This document shows, piece after piece, positions 39,100-48,159 of a stretch of 64,000 nucleotides of DNA. Under the pieces are notes generated by a model. That model did not search any database, had not been told where the DNA came from, and saw only the letters and a list, made by a program, of their open reading frames with translations. The stretch is from RGIG3178 sp963674495 (GTDB lineage Bacteria > Bacillota > Clostridia > Christensenellales > QAND01): positions 159,556 to 223,555 of the forward strand of contig CAXXLG010000003.1 in the NCBI GenBank assembly GCA_963674495.2, written 5' to 3'. Numbering within the stretch: position 1 is the first letter of the stretch; each line of letters begins with the position of its first letter. The position numbers and the translations under genes were made by a program.

Positions 39100-40182
39100 C
39101 TACTTGTGGACGATATACCCCTGTGCTGCGAGCAATTCCGCCGTTAGCACACCGCCGCCCGCCGCACCGCGTAGCGTGTTGTGGGACAGACAGACGAATT
39201 TATAGTCATACAGATTATCCGGTCTGAGTCGACCGATGCTTACACCCATGCCTCTATAGAGATCACGGTCAAGGGCGGTCTGCGGCCGATCTTGCTCTTG
39301 AAAATAGGTCAATAATTTATCCGGCGCGCTGGGCAGATGGAGCCGCTGCGGTTCGCCCGCATAAGAATCCCATCGCGAAAGGATGGTTTGCTCATCTGGC
39401 TTATTGACAAAGCGCACCGAAACGGCCGCCATGTGGCCATCGGTTACGGGTACGCGGATGCACTGCGCACTGATGACGGGTTTTTGTGTATTTTGGATAA
39501 CGCCGTCCCTTACGCTGCCCCAGATTTTGAGCGGCTCTTGCTCGCTCTTTTCCTCTTCGCCGCTGATGAACGGAACGACATTGTCCACCATGTGTGGCCA
39601 TTCTTTAAACGTCCGGCCCGCACCGGAAATGGCCTGGTATGTACACACATTGACCTGCTCGATGCCAAAATCCAACAGCGGTGTTAAAGCGGGGACATAG
39701 CTCTGGATTGAGCAGTTGGGCTTGACGGTGATAAATCCGCGTGCCGTGCCAAGACGCTTGCGCTGTGCGTTAATGACATCGCTGTGATGCGCATTGATCT
39801 CGGGGATGAACATGGGGACATCCGGTGTTGATCTATGTGCGCTGTTGTTGGAGACCACCGGCGTTTCGGTTTTGGCTATTGCTTCTTCCAAAGCTGCAAT
39901 CTCGTGTTTTTTCATATCCACCGCACAGAACACGAAATCGACATCCTGAGCGATGGTATGGATATCCGATGCGTCCTTTACAATAAGCGATGCCGCATTT
40001 TCAGGGATTGGCCAGTCAAAGCCCCAGCGGCCAGAGACCGCTTCGCGGTATGGTTTTCCCGCCGATCGTTCACTGGCGGCAACCAAAGACAGATCAAACC
40101 AGGGATGTCCGTTCAGCAGTGATACGAAGCGCCGGCCAACCATGCCCGTCGCACCGAGGATGCCAACGCGATACTTTTTCAT
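39100..40182 (-). CDS. asd: Aspartate-semialdehyde dehydrogenase
   Basis: A 360-residue enzyme reducing aspartyl phosphate to the semialdehyde shared by lysine, threonine and methionine synthesis. NADP motif GILGATGMVGRRFVSLL at residues 7-23, catalytic Cys in TVKPNCSIQSY (about residue 155), YQAISGAGRTFKEWP, RVPVTDGHMAAVSVRF, and the terminal HNTLRGAAGGGVLTAELL. Length and motifs are those of the archaeal/fungal-type Asd rather than the enterobacterial type. Its leader carries a lysine riboswitch; dapA follows. Confidence 0.94.
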   Translation of the reverse strand: MKKYRVGILGATGMVGRRFVSLLNGHPWFDLSLVAASERSAGKPYREAVSGRWGFDWPIPENAASLIVKDASDIHTIAQDVDFVFCAVDMKKHEIAALEEAIAKTETPVVSNNSAHRSTPDVPMFIPEINAHHSDVINAQRKRLGTARGFITVKPNCSIQSYVPALTPLLDFGIEQVNVCTYQAISGAGRTFKEWPHMVDNVVPFISGEEEKSEQEPLKIWGSVRDGVIQNTQKPVISAQCIRVPVTDGHMAAVSVRFVNKPDEQTILSRWDSYAGEPQRLHLPSAPDKLLTYFQEQDRPQTALDRDLYRGMGVSIGRLRPDNLYDYKFVCLSHNTLRGAAGGGVLTAELLAAQGYIVHK

Positions 40183-40210
40183 TACAAAATCCTCCCAGTG
40201 CCGAAGAGAA

Positions 40211-40245
40211 CAAAAAACGGCACATTCTCAAATGTACCGCCCAAA
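40211..40245 (-). terminator. Riboswitch terminator before asd
   Basis: Minus strand CGGTACATT and AATGTGCCG pair across TGAG, followed by TTTTTTG. It lies between the lysine aptamer and the asd start, the expected off-state platform. Confidence 0.85.
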
Positions 40246-40261
40246 TACAAGGGATGCCCCA

Positions 40262-40436
40262 CGATTTGGGCAGAAAGCGCTCCACTTTCGTGACAGACGA
40301 ACCGCATTGTGCGTATTCGTCCAGGAACGGGGCGGCGGAATGCCACGATCCTTCGGCGCAGGACTCATTCGCGGCAGTTCAATGGGGTTCCGCCCCCTAC
40401 TGCCGGTACACATGCCTCTACGCGCCTCTGTTCTGC
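40262..40436 (-). promoter_or_regulatory. Lysine riboswitch (L box)
   Basis: On the minus strand the conserved blocks appear in order: AGAGGCGCG, GCAGTAGGGG, GCGCCGAAGGA, CCTGGACGAATACGCACAAT followed by GCGGTTCGTCTGTCA, and GTGGAGCGCTTTC. It represses asd-dapA when lysine is high. Confidence 0.9.
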
Positions 40437-40468
40437 CTGATGACCTTATGACGAAGTGTTTCAGCAAG

Positions 40469-40497
40469 AGTCTATCACCCATCCAAAAAGTTGTCAA
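40469..40497 (-). promoter_or_regulatory. Promoter of asd-dapA
   Basis: Minus strand TTGACA (40497-40492), a 17-base spacer and TAGACT (40474-40469), about 35 bases upstream of the L box. Confidence 0.75.
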
Positions 40498-40662
40498 TGT
40501 GAAAAGGCCTGCCACAACAACATATGCATGTGCGCTTTTATCTGTGATATGCGTTGTAAACCGCGGTTATATGAAGCAAATGCGTGACCATTTTTTGTTT
40601 TTTATGGTATAATAATTGATCATTCAGGTAATGGATGACAATAAGCGCGGAGAGGGATCGTG

Positions 40663-41406
40663 ATGGCTTCCTACGGCGAATTTGCACGGGTCTATGATCT
40701 GTTGATGGGTGGGCGAAATGAATACGACTGGCCGGTCTATCTGGTAAAGCTGTTAAAAGAAAATGGCGTGTTACCGCCGCAAAAGATATTGGATGTCGGT
40801 TGTGGGACAGGACACGTGAGCTTGTCGCTCATCGAGAGGGGATACCGCGTGACCGGGCTGGACCAAAGTGCGGCCATGCTGGACGTGGCGGCACACAACG
40901 CGCATGAAAAAGGATTGTTCATGCCCCTTATACAGGCGGATATGCGGGATTTACCGCAAAGCGGGCGGGTGAATGCAGTTACATGCGCCTGCGATCCGGT
41001 TAACTACCTTACCGACGAGTCGGAAGTAGCGGAATTTGTCCAAGGCGTGCAGCAAAAGTTGTATCCGGGTGGCGTATTGCTCTTTGACGTATGCACACCC
41101 TACTACTACCAAAACGTACTCGCAACCGGTTGTTACGCGTCGGTGGAACCCCAGGCTGCGTATATTTTGAAAACAAGCGGCGAAGGACGGATATCAAGGA
41201 TGTTTCTTACGCTGTTTGTCCAACAGCGAAACGGTACCTATCGAAGGGACGAGGAAGAGCATGTCTTAACCGCGTTTGACAAGGAAACGCTGACGGCGTT
41301 GCTTGCGGGCAACGGATTTACGGATATCAAAGCCTATGGCTTTAACACGACGGAAGCTGCGAAAGATGCCGATGAACGGTGGCAGTTTGTGGCACTCCGT
41401 GCATAG
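40663..41406 (+). CDS. Class I SAM-dependent methyltransferase
   Basis: A 247-residue methyltransferase. It opens ASYGEFARVYDLLMGGRNEYDWPVYLV; motif I is ILDVGCGTGHVSLSLIERGYRVTGLDQS (about residues 42-69), and post-motifs MRDLPQSG and LFDVCTPYY follow. The family acts on small molecules or RNA; no substrate can be named. ATG 40663 is taken with GAGAGGG 6 bases upstream; GTG 40660 is adjacent. Upstream TATAAT at 40608-40613 suggests its own promoter. hslO follows after 16 bases. Confidence 0.85.
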   Translation: MASYGEFARVYDLLMGGRNEYDWPVYLVKLLKENGVLPPQKILDVGCGTGHVSLSLIERGYRVTGLDQSAAMLDVAAHNAHEKGLFMPLIQADMRDLPQSGRVNAVTCACDPVNYLTDESEVAEFVQGVQQKLYPGGVLLFDVCTPYYYQNVLATGCYASVEPQAAYILKTSGEGRISRMFLTLFVQQRNGTYRRDEEEHVLTAFDKETLTALLAGNGFTDIKAYGFNTTEAAKDADERWQFVALRA

Positions 41407-41422
41407 TATGGGAGGAGCCCTT

Positions 41423-42316
41423 ATGGAAACACAACAGACCGACACGATGCTGCGAGCGATGCTCATGGATGGGCAGGCTTATGCCGTAGCGGTGTCGGCA
41501 AAAGCAACGGTACAGAAGGCCCAAGACATTCATTGCATGTCCAAAACAACCACAGCCGCAATGGGAAGACTTATGATGGCAGCACTTCTATGCGCCTCGG
41601 ACATCAAGGATGAAAACGGCGATGTGACCATCAGTTTCAACGGCGGTGGACCGGCCGGCAAAGTGGTGACAGTGGCAACGCCAAACGGAACGGTTCGCGC
41701 CACCATGGCGGCGCCGGAGGTTGATTTGCCCATACGCGAGGATGGCAAGTTGGATGTAGCCGGGGCTTTGGGCAATGATGGCCGAATGACGGTTATAAAG
41801 GACAACGGCGGTGAACCGTATATCGGACAGGTGAGCATTCAAAGTGGCGAAGTGGGGGAGGATCTGGCGTATTATTTTGCGATGAGCGAACAGCGCCCGT
41901 GCCTGATCTTTCTCGGCGTTGTCATCGACAGGGATCAAAGCGTGAAAAGTGCGGGCGGTCTGGCGGTGTTCCCGTTGCCGGATTGCCACAGCCAAGTGCT
42001 CGATGCACTGGAGTCGCGCATCGGATTGGCAAAACAACTCTCCGCCATGCTGTCTCAAGGCCAGATGCTGAAAGAATGTCTTGAAATGATCTTTAGCGGT
42101 ATGAATATGAAAATTACGGATGAAAAGCCAGTATCCTATACTTGCCCCTGCTCGCGCGAAAGAATGGAAAGAGCGCTGATCAGCTTGGGCAAGGAGGAGC
42201 TGCACAGACTGGTCGAGGAGGATGGACAAACGGAATTGACCTGCCATTTTTGCCTCGAACATTACCGATTCAATGAATCGGACTTGCAGGCGCTATATCA
42301 AAGCGCCCGCGCGTAA
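41423..42316 (+). CDS. hslO: Redox-regulated chaperone Hsp33
   Basis: A 297-residue cytoplasmic holdase activated by oxidative unfolding. The N-terminal core has KATVQKAQDIHCMSKTTTAAMGRLMMAA and SGEVGEDLAYYFAMSEQRPCLIFLGV; the C-terminal redox switch has the zinc ligands YTCPCSRERM and LTCHFCLEHY (CXC...CXXC). Full length. GGGAGGAG precedes ATG 41423. The TPR gene begins 9 bases after its stop, so it may head or join the following operon. Fits an anaerobe needing protection from oxidants. Confidence 0.95.
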   Translation: METQQTDTMLRAMLMDGQAYAVAVSAKATVQKAQDIHCMSKTTTAAMGRLMMAALLCASDIKDENGDVTISFNGGGPAGKVVTVATPNGTVRATMAAPEVDLPIREDGKLDVAGALGNDGRMTVIKDNGGEPYIGQVSIQSGEVGEDLAYYFAMSEQRPCLIFLGVVIDRDQSVKSAGGLAVFPLPDCHSQVLDALESRIGLAKQLSAMLSQGQMLKECLEMIFSGMNMKITDEKPVSYTCPCSRERMERALISLGKEELHRLVEEDGQTELTCHFCLEHYRFNESDLQALYQSARA

Positions 42317-42324
42317 AGGAGCAA

Positions 42325-44049
42325 ATGAACGTAAAATTCAAACAAAAAAAGGAGAACAAAGTTCTCGAATTCAAGCGCCAGGGACAATTCCATGCCCGCA
42401 TTGCCAATCGATATGCGGAAAAGGGCGATTATTTGCAGGCACTTGCGTTTTACCGGCGCGCGGTATCCGATGAGCCCAAGGACATGGATCATAAACTCAA
42501 CCTTGCGGCGTTGTATTCGGATATGTATTGCTATGAAAAGAGCAACCAATACTTGTTCCGTATCGTCCGCGAGAGCGAAAGCGAGCTGACGGAGTGCTAT
42601 TATGGCATGGGATGTAATTTCCTGGGTATGCAGGATCTTATGCAGGCGCGGGACAGCTTCTTGTTGTACCTGCAAAAGGATCCAGACGGACGTTTTGCGC
42701 TGGACGCCGAGGATATGCTGATGTTCATCGAAGATGAAATCGATGCGCGTGAGCAGAATGAAAACGTGTCCCATGTGATGCAGGAACAGGCGGATGCCGG
42801 AAAGGTGGCGCTGGACCGCGGCGAGGTACAGGCCGCTATCGATTTGCTCGAGCCGGTGGTGCAACAGGCGCCACAATTGTACTATGCGCGCAACAATCTG
42901 GCGCTCGCTTATTATCTTTCGGGGAAAGCTGACATTGCCGGGCAGCATGCGCAGATGGTGCTGGACATGGAGAAGGAGAATATCCACGCGCTGTGCAATC
43001 TTGCGATCTTTGGGGGGCTTGGTTCGACCAGTGATACGGTTAAAAAATACCTTGATAGGGTATCGTGCCTTCAGGCTCAAGCACCGGACGAGGCGTACAA
43101 GGCGGCGCTGACCATGTTCGAAGCGGGCAGGATGAACGATGCACGCGCGTTCTTTGAGCAGGCGCTCACATTTTGGCCGTATGACGCCCGCACGTTGTAT
43201 TGTGTCGGCGTATGCGCCTACAACACTAGCGAGTATTCCAAAGCGCAGCGCTATTTCAACGACATGGCACAGGTGGAGGCGGAAGGTGGTATCGGCGCAT
43301 TTTACCGCCAGATTGCCAAACGGGCACTGGAAGGCGATGTGGAGCCGCCGCTGGGGTTGATGATGCAAGTGCCTCTGTACGAGGCAGTGCGCCGTGTCAA
43401 ATATCTCAATGAAAACACAAAGCACGACGTCCGTCAGATCGGGAGGATGTGGCGCGAGGATCTACAGTTTCGTAGCTACGTGAAATGGGCTTTGAATTTA
43501 TCAGACTGCAACGTACAAAATGCCATGGTGGATCTTCTGGGTATACTGGGTGATGCACAGGCGGAGGAAACGTTGCGTATGTATCTGATGGCACCGGATG
43601 TGCTGCGCGAACAGAAAAACCGCACGATGTCGGCGCTTAAAGGCATGGGCGCAAAGGAACCGTATGTGGCATGGACCGGGCAGGGCGTTGTGGAAGCGCG
43701 GGTCACGTTGGTGGCGGCGCTGGGCGACGAGATCCCGATTGGCTATACGACGGTGCTGGAAATCTGTGTTAGAAATATGCGCCACCGCAAGTTGGAAGAT
43801 GTGGTGGAAGCGGCGGTGCGTATCTGGGAGATGTATATCAAAGGGCTGTCCATGCCCTATCCGAAGTTGCAGCAAAAGGCTGCATGGGCGGCGGCGCTGG
43901 AGGTACTGGCGCTGCGTCGCATTGGACAGTCGGCGGATATTGCGCACATTGCAATGGCATACGGGACGAAACAAAGTTTGATCGAATACCGCGTATCAAA
44001 GATATCACGCGCACTGACACAACAGGAGGAGGGCAAACGACATGATTGA
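42325..44049 (+). CDS. TPR-repeat protein
   Basis: A 574-residue cytoplasmic protein made of helical repeats. Clear TPR units include ANRYAEKGDYLQALAFYRRAVSDEP (about residues 27-51), GVCAYNTSEYSKAQRYFNDMAQ and others; the last 200 residues are helical without a named domain. No signal peptide. AAAGGAG precedes the ATG. It overlaps the next gene by 8 bases and is followed by a HEAT-like protein, HD hydrolase and rRNA methyltransferase, suggesting a scaffold role in an RNA or nucleotide-related operon; this is inference. Confidence 0.8.
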   Translation: MNVKFKQKKENKVLEFKRQGQFHARIANRYAEKGDYLQALAFYRRAVSDEPKDMDHKLNLAALYSDMYCYEKSNQYLFRIVRESESELTECYYGMGCNFLGMQDLMQARDSFLLYLQKDPDGRFALDAEDMLMFIEDEIDAREQNENVSHVMQEQADAGKVALDRGEVQAAIDLLEPVVQQAPQLYYARNNLALAYYLSGKADIAGQHAQMVLDMEKENIHALCNLAIFGGLGSTSDTVKKYLDRVSCLQAQAPDEAYKAALTMFEAGRMNDARAFFEQALTFWPYDARTLYCVGVCAYNTSEYSKAQRYFNDMAQVEAEGGIGAFYRQIAKRALEGDVEPPLGLMMQVPLYEAVRRVKYLNENTKHDVRQIGRMWREDLQFRSYVKWALNLSDCNVQNAMVDLLGILGDAQAEETLRMYLMAPDVLREQKNRTMSALKGMGAKEPYVAWTGQGVVEARVTLVAALGDEIPIGYTTVLEICVRNMRHRKLEDVVEAAVRIWEMYIKGLSMPYPKLQQKAAWAAALEVLALRRIGQSADIAHIAMAYGTKQSLIEYRVSKISRALTQQEEGKRHD

Positions 44050-44851
44050 TTTTCGGGAGGCGTATGCGGTATGGTTGCGTACAAAGGCCGAATCGTTTGC
44101 CGACAAGAGCAAGGAAGAGCTTGACGACATGGTGACGGAACTGTACGATGTATGGCTCAAGACGCCGCAGGACGCATTCAATGGCAAAGCCCCAATGGAT
44201 TATTTTGACAGCTATGACAGCGAAGCGCTGGTGGACGCGCTGTTGGCCTATGCCCAACAGCGCGTACCGATACCTGATCCGCTGTGTGACGCCATCATGG
44301 AAGAGCAGGCGTGCGTTCCGCTGCTTTTGGATGCACTGGATGAGCCGTTAACCGCACAACAGAATCAGGCGGTTTTGGAGCGGTTGAGCGAGATGCAAGA
44401 GGAAAGGATGATTGAACCTTGCATGCGCCTGGTTTTGGGACAGGATGACGTCAAGGCGGACCAGGCTGAGCAGGCCATACTTTTGTTTGGACAACCCGTT
44501 GCAAAACTGGCCCTCATTCAGCTAGAACGCGAAGGGCTGTCCGACAAGGTGTTGGACAGGCTTGCGGATATTGTAGCGGTATGCGGACCGTGCGAAGGCG
44601 CCTATCAACGGCTGTGTACGCTGTTAACACAGCGTACCGACGCGCGCGCCTTTTTCGCACAGTGCCTTGCCAAAACGGGCGATGAGCGTGCGCTGCCCAT
44701 CTTGATACAGATCGCCAAACACCCCCAACTGGCGTATTATGATTATATTGCCATACGCGATGCCGTGGAGGAATTGGGGGGAGAGCTCGTGGATTCAAGG
44801 GAATTTTCCGGTGACAGGGACTATATGATCCTCAAGGAGAGGGACGATTGA
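44042..44851 (+). CDS. Helical (HEAT-like) protein, unknown
   Basis: A 269-residue acidic protein, almost entirely helical, with HEAT-like pairs (ACVPLLLDALDEPLTAQQNQAVLERL, DERALPILIQIAKHPQLAYYDYIAIRDAVEELGG). No catalytic motif, signal or membrane span. The start overlaps the TPR gene by 8 bases, so translation is coupled and the two products may interact. No named family recognised. Confidence 0.7.
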   Translation: MIDFREAYAVWLRTKAESFADKSKEELDDMVTELYDVWLKTPQDAFNGKAPMDYFDSYDSEALVDALLAYAQQRVPIPDPLCDAIMEEQACVPLLLDALDEPLTAQQNQAVLERLSEMQEERMIEPCMRLVLGQDDVKADQAEQAILLFGQPVAKLALIQLEREGLSDKVLDRLADIVAVCGPCEGAYQRLCTLLTQRTDARAFFAQCLAKTGDERALPILIQIAKHPQLAYYDYIAIRDAVEELGGELVDSREFSGDRDYMILKERDD

Positions 44852-44875
44852 TGATGGTTTTGGGAGGAAGTGTGG

Positions 44876-45610
44876 ATGGATAAACGGGTTACATTGAAAG
44901 ATATACAAAAAAGTCCTGTCGTGTCCGCTATGGTGGCGCAGGCCAACAAATGTTTGGAACAGATGGGATATACCGATCATGGCCCGCGGCATGTGGGCTA
45001 TGTGGCGCGCATAACGTCTGAGATTTTGCACAGTCTGGGCTATGACGAACGGTTGGTTGAATTGGGGCGCATCGTGGGTTGGATTCACGATGTAGGCAAT
45101 CTGATCAACCGGACCGGCCATGCCGAATACGGCGCAACGATGATGTTACCCGTATTGCGAGAGATGGGCATGCCGCTAAACGAGGTGTTGGCTGTGTGCA
45201 GCGCCATAGGAAACCATGACGAACAGCACGGCGCGCCGGTGAGCGAGCTGTCCGCTGCGTTGATCATTGCAGACAAGGTGGACGCACACAGGGCCCGCGT
45301 GCGCCGCGGCCGTTACGATTTCAACGATATCCATGACCGCGTCAATTACGCCATTCGCAAGACGAGGGTGACGGCGGAACCGGATGAACGCATCATACGC
45401 TACTATTGTTATATGGATCATTCCAGTTCGGTCAAGGAATTTTTGACAATTTACATGTCACGCATGTCGCTGGTGGAGCTTGCGTCCCGGTTCTTAGGAT
45501 GTGAATTTGAGTTGGTCATCAACGACATGCTGATCAACAACACGCCGGTCAGTCCCAATCTGGCCCAGGGGCAATCGGCGCCGTGTGTGCCCAATGGAGA
45601 GCAGTCCTGA
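44876..45610 (+). CDS. HD-domain phosphohydrolase
   Basis: A 244-residue metal-dependent hydrolase. Metal motifs: DHGPRHVGYVARIT (His near residue 36), GWIHDVGNLINRTGHAEYGA (HD pair near 69), GNHDEQHG and IADKVDAHRARVRRG. This extended HD pattern resembles a COG1713/YqeK- or RNase Y-type nucleotide hydrolase; the substrate is unknown. GGGAGGAAG precedes ATG 44876. It shares one base with the downstream methyltransferase (TGATG). Confidence 0.83.
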   Translation: MDKRVTLKDIQKSPVVSAMVAQANKCLEQMGYTDHGPRHVGYVARITSEILHSLGYDERLVELGRIVGWIHDVGNLINRTGHAEYGATMMLPVLREMGMPLNEVLAVCSAIGNHDEQHGAPVSELSAALIIADKVDAHRARVRRGRYDFNDIHDRVNYAIRKTRVTAEPDERIIRYYCYMDHSSSVKEFLTIYMSRMSLVELASRFLGCEFELVINDMLINNTPVSPNLAQGQSAPCVPNGEQS

Positions 45611-46737
45611 TGCGGTGTTTTGCCACATGTGCATTTGGCATCGAAGCGTTGGTGCGCGATGAACTCGTTGCACTGGGACTTGACGTTGTCAAGGTGGAGG
45701 ATGCGCGCGTCGTGTTCGAAGCGCAGCGCGAGGGCATTATTGAAGCAAACCTGTGGCTTCGGTGCGCCGACCGGGTATTTGTGGAACTCCATAGTTTTAT
45801 TGCAAACAGTTTTACAGAGCTGTTCGACGGCGTACGGGAAATGCCATGGCAAAAGCTCTTGCCCGCCGATGCCAGCATCACGGTGACCGGTAAAACGGCA
45901 TTGTCCAATCTGGTTTCCATACGTGACGTGCAAAAATTAGCAAAAAAAGCCCTGTGCGATGTAATGTGCGACGCACACGGCTATGATCACTGCCCGGAAA
46001 CGGGGCAGCAGTACCAGATCGAGATCGGTATCCTGCGCGATCGCATTACGGTGGGGATGAACACCAGCGGCGCGGGTCTCAACCGACGAGGGTACCGCGA
46101 TTTGTCTACCACAGCGCCGCTTCGGGAAACATTGGCGGCGGCGATGGTAATGCTGTCGTACTACAACGGCACCGAGATATTGATTGACCCCTGCTGTGGA
46201 TCGGGAACCATTGTCATTGAAGCGGCGATGATGGTGGCACATATGGCGCCGGGTCTTCAGCGTACGTTTGCGTTTGACGGATGGAAGAGCTGGGAACAGG
46301 ATGCGGCAAAAATGCGCGACAAGGCCAAGGGACAGGCGAAAGACGCAGGATTTGCACATATTTGTGCCTCTGACATCGATGCGGATTGCGTATCCATGGC
46401 GCGCAGACACGCCAAGCGCGCAGGTGTCAACGGCTTCATCAATTTTGAAGCGGTGGACATCAGGGAACTTGTGTTGCCGGCGGACAGCGGCGTCGTCGTG
46501 ACCAATCCGCCATATGGTGAGCGCTTGCCGCAGGGGGAAGCGATGGAAGTGGAACAGGCGTTGGGGGGCATCAAACGGGACAATCCACGCTTGGGTATGT
46601 TCGTCATCTCTGCCGATCCTTCGTTTGAAAAGCACTTTGGGCGCAAGGCGGACAGACGAAGGAAACTCTACAACGGAAACATGCGGTGCCAACTATACAT
46701 GTACATGCGCCAAAGAAAATGGAAAAGCGTCCGCTAA
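45610..46737 (+). CDS. THUMP-domain 23S rRNA guanine-N2 methyltransferase (RlmL/YpsC-like)
   Basis: A 375-residue RNA methyltransferase. The N-terminal ferredoxin-like and THUMP region begins RCFATCAFGIEALVRDEL; the SAM domain has NRRGYRD, APLRETLAAAMV, LIDPCCGSGTIVIEAAMM (motif I, about residues 197-214) and the N2-guanine motif VVTNPPYGERLP. Architecture and motifs match Firmicute YpsC, which modifies G in 23S rRNA (the RlmL half). It begins at the last base of the HD stop. Last gene before the tRNA pair. Confidence 0.9.
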   Translation: MRCFATCAFGIEALVRDELVALGLDVVKVEDARVVFEAQREGIIEANLWLRCADRVFVELHSFIANSFTELFDGVREMPWQKLLPADASITVTGKTALSNLVSIRDVQKLAKKALCDVMCDAHGYDHCPETGQQYQIEIGILRDRITVGMNTSGAGLNRRGYRDLSTTAPLRETLAAAMVMLSYYNGTEILIDPCCGSGTIVIEAAMMVAHMAPGLQRTFAFDGWKSWEQDAAKMRDKAKGQAKDAGFAHICASDIDADCVSMARRHAKRAGVNGFINFEAVDIRELVLPADSGVVVTNPPYGERLPQGEAMEVEQALGGIKRDNPRLGMFVISADPSFEKHFGRKADRRRKLYNGNMRCQLYMYMRQRKWKSVR

Positions 46738-46774
46738 ACGAGGTTTGCCCACTGCGGCACAGTATAAAAAGGTA

Positions 46775-46803
46775 GTGACAGGGAATGCGATTTCTGCTAT
46801 AAT
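46775..46803 (+). promoter_or_regulatory. Promoter of tRNA-Thr/tRNA-Pro
   Basis: GTGACA (46775-46780), a 17-base spacer and perfect TATAAT (46798-46803), 14 bases before tRNA-Thr. Confidence 0.8.
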
Positions 46804-46816
46804 CCAATACTGTTGA

Positions 46817-46892
46817 GCCAACATAGCTCAGTTGGTAGAGCAGCGCATTCGTAATGCGCAGGTCTAGGGTTCAAATCCCTATGTTGGCTCCA
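46817..46892 (+). tRNA. tRNA-Thr(CGT)
   Basis: Acceptor GCCAACA/TGTTGGC, D arm GCTC...GAGC, anticodon stem GCGCA/TGCGC with loop TTCGTAA (anticodon CGT, reading ACG), T arm AGGG...CCCT, discriminator T, CCA encoded. Confidence 0.95.
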
Positions 46893-46893
46893 T

Positions 46894-46970
46894 CGAGGTG
46901 TAGCGCAGCTTGGTAGCGCGTTTGGTTCGGGACCAAAAGGCCGCTGGTTCAAATCCAGTCACCTCGACCA
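46894..46970 (+). tRNA. tRNA-Pro(CGG)
   Basis: Acceptor CGAGGTG/CACCTCG, D arm GCGC...GCGC, anticodon stem TTTGG/CCAAA with loop TTCGGGA (anticodon CGG, reading CCG), T arm CTGG...CCAG, discriminator A, CCA encoded. One base after tRNA-Thr. Confidence 0.95.
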
Positions 46971-46971
46971 C

Positions 46972-47008
46972 AAAAAGACCCGAGAATGAACTGTTCTCGG
47001 GTCTTTTA
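46972..47008 (+). terminator. Terminator of tRNA pair
   Basis: AAAGACCCGAGAA and TTCTCGGGTCTTTT pair across TGAACTG. Confidence 0.9.
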
Positions 47009-47171
47009 TGTATCCTCCGGTTTGATAGATTGTTGTAGAAAGCGACATTAAACGGCCAAGTTATTTGTGCTGTTGCGTCTTCTTTTGCTAATGCCATTGC
47101 ATATCAAAGGTCGCCCGTATTGATTCTCAAATCTTCATTGGCAACATTTTGCTTGATCAGGGAATCCTTGT

Positions 47172-47381
47172 TCAAGTCTCTTTAATCTCCACATCCGGAA
47201 ATTTCTCTTTGAGCCAATTTTGGATTTCATCCAACTCGGACTCGGGGACGCTGAGTGTGGGAAGCCTGCCATCCTCACAGTCAATAAATAGGCGTATGTG
47301 TTTACCTGGTGTGACTTCTACATTTCTTATTTTGCATCCCTCGTCACAATACGCATTCAAGGCATCAATAATGTTACTCAT
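47172..47381 (-). CDS. Small acidic protein, unknown
   Basis: A 69-residue acidic protein (MSNIIDALNAYCDEGCKIRN at the start, then an even spread of charged residues, VEVTPGKHIRLFIDCEDGRL). Three Cys, no membrane span. AAAAGGGG lies 13 bases before ATG 47381; an in-frame ATG 12 bases earlier sits too close to it. Codon pattern looks coding, but no family is recognised. It sits beside the IS3-disrupted region. Confidence 0.5.
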   Translation of the reverse strand: MSNIIDALNAYCDEGCKIRNVEVTPGKHIRLFIDCEDGRLPTLSVPESELDEIQNWLKEKFPDVEIKET

Positions 47382-47892
47382 AGCGAATACCATACCCCTT
47401 TTGTAGATTTTCAAATATATTATAGCACAAAGATGATCCACTATTACCACGCTATTGCGAACAAAAAAACAAAAACACATATCATAGGGGATTTTGCTGG
47501 ACTTGAGATCAAAAAGCCGACAGCTGAAAATTAAGTTATAGATATGTACGATAAATATTATCTCAATAGAAGTAAATTAGGAAAACATCTTGGCGTTGCC
47601 AAAAACATTACATAAAATTATAATATCAGAAATGGCTGAATTATAAGAAAATAAATAATATTGATCTATAAAATTCGTAGTGAACATTGGCTGTAAGGAA
47701 TAAAGTGATAAATGCGACAGGAAGGCCGTTTTTTAGGTTCTATTAAAAGATTTACATTTAAGGGAGGTAAGGAATTTATAATAAAAATCGAATTGCGCAC
47801 ACGATTGACTATATTTATTGCGTATCTATGCTGTTTGTATTCAGCATGTTTAGAACAAAGTATCTTATTGGGTAAGGGATAAGGTCAAAATC
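47382..47892. other. AT-rich gap before PAS gene
   Basis: No intact gene. At 47761-47880 an AGGGAGGT precedes an open stretch reading KIELRTRLTIFIAYLCCLYS with no ATG, GTG or TTG at proper spacing (ATA instead), perhaps the lost N-terminal membrane anchor of the following sensor. TTGACT (47805-47810) with TATGCT (47827-47832) is a possible promoter for the PAS gene. Confidence 0.4.
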
Positions 47893-48142
47893 ATGAAGGA
47901 TAATGGCAGTACGTATAGCAACACTTCCCGTACGCGTGTTGAACAAGCATTGCTGATGTCTGAACCCCGGCATAGACGGCTTTTTGAAACCGCTAGAGAC
48001 GGGATACTTATTATCGATGCAAAAACTGGAATGATTAAAGATGTGAATCCATTCCTAGTCGATATGTTGGACTATTCAAAAATAGAGTTCATTGAAAAAT
48101 ACATTTGGGATCTGAGCGCTTTCAATGGCCTTACCCCAATAA
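47893..48142 (+). pseudogene. PAS-domain sensor protein truncated by IS3 element
   Basis: About 83 codons survive: MKDNGSTYSNTSRTRVEQAL, then a PAS domain (RRLFETARDGILIIDAKTGMIKDVN, LDYSKIEFIEKYIWDLSAFN). The frame then runs into the inverted repeat of an IS3-family element at 48141. The rest of the protein, presumably a kinase or cyclase, is not found on the other side of the insertion, so DNA has been lost or rearranged. AAGG 8 bases before the ATG. Confidence 0.7.
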
Positions 48143-48159
48143 TGTGTCCAGTTTTTAAA

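Noticed and set aside
42298..43425. 375-codon minus-strand frame over the TPR gene
   Set aside because: Shadow of the TPR frame; the plus strand has a good ribosome-binding site and recognisable TPR units.
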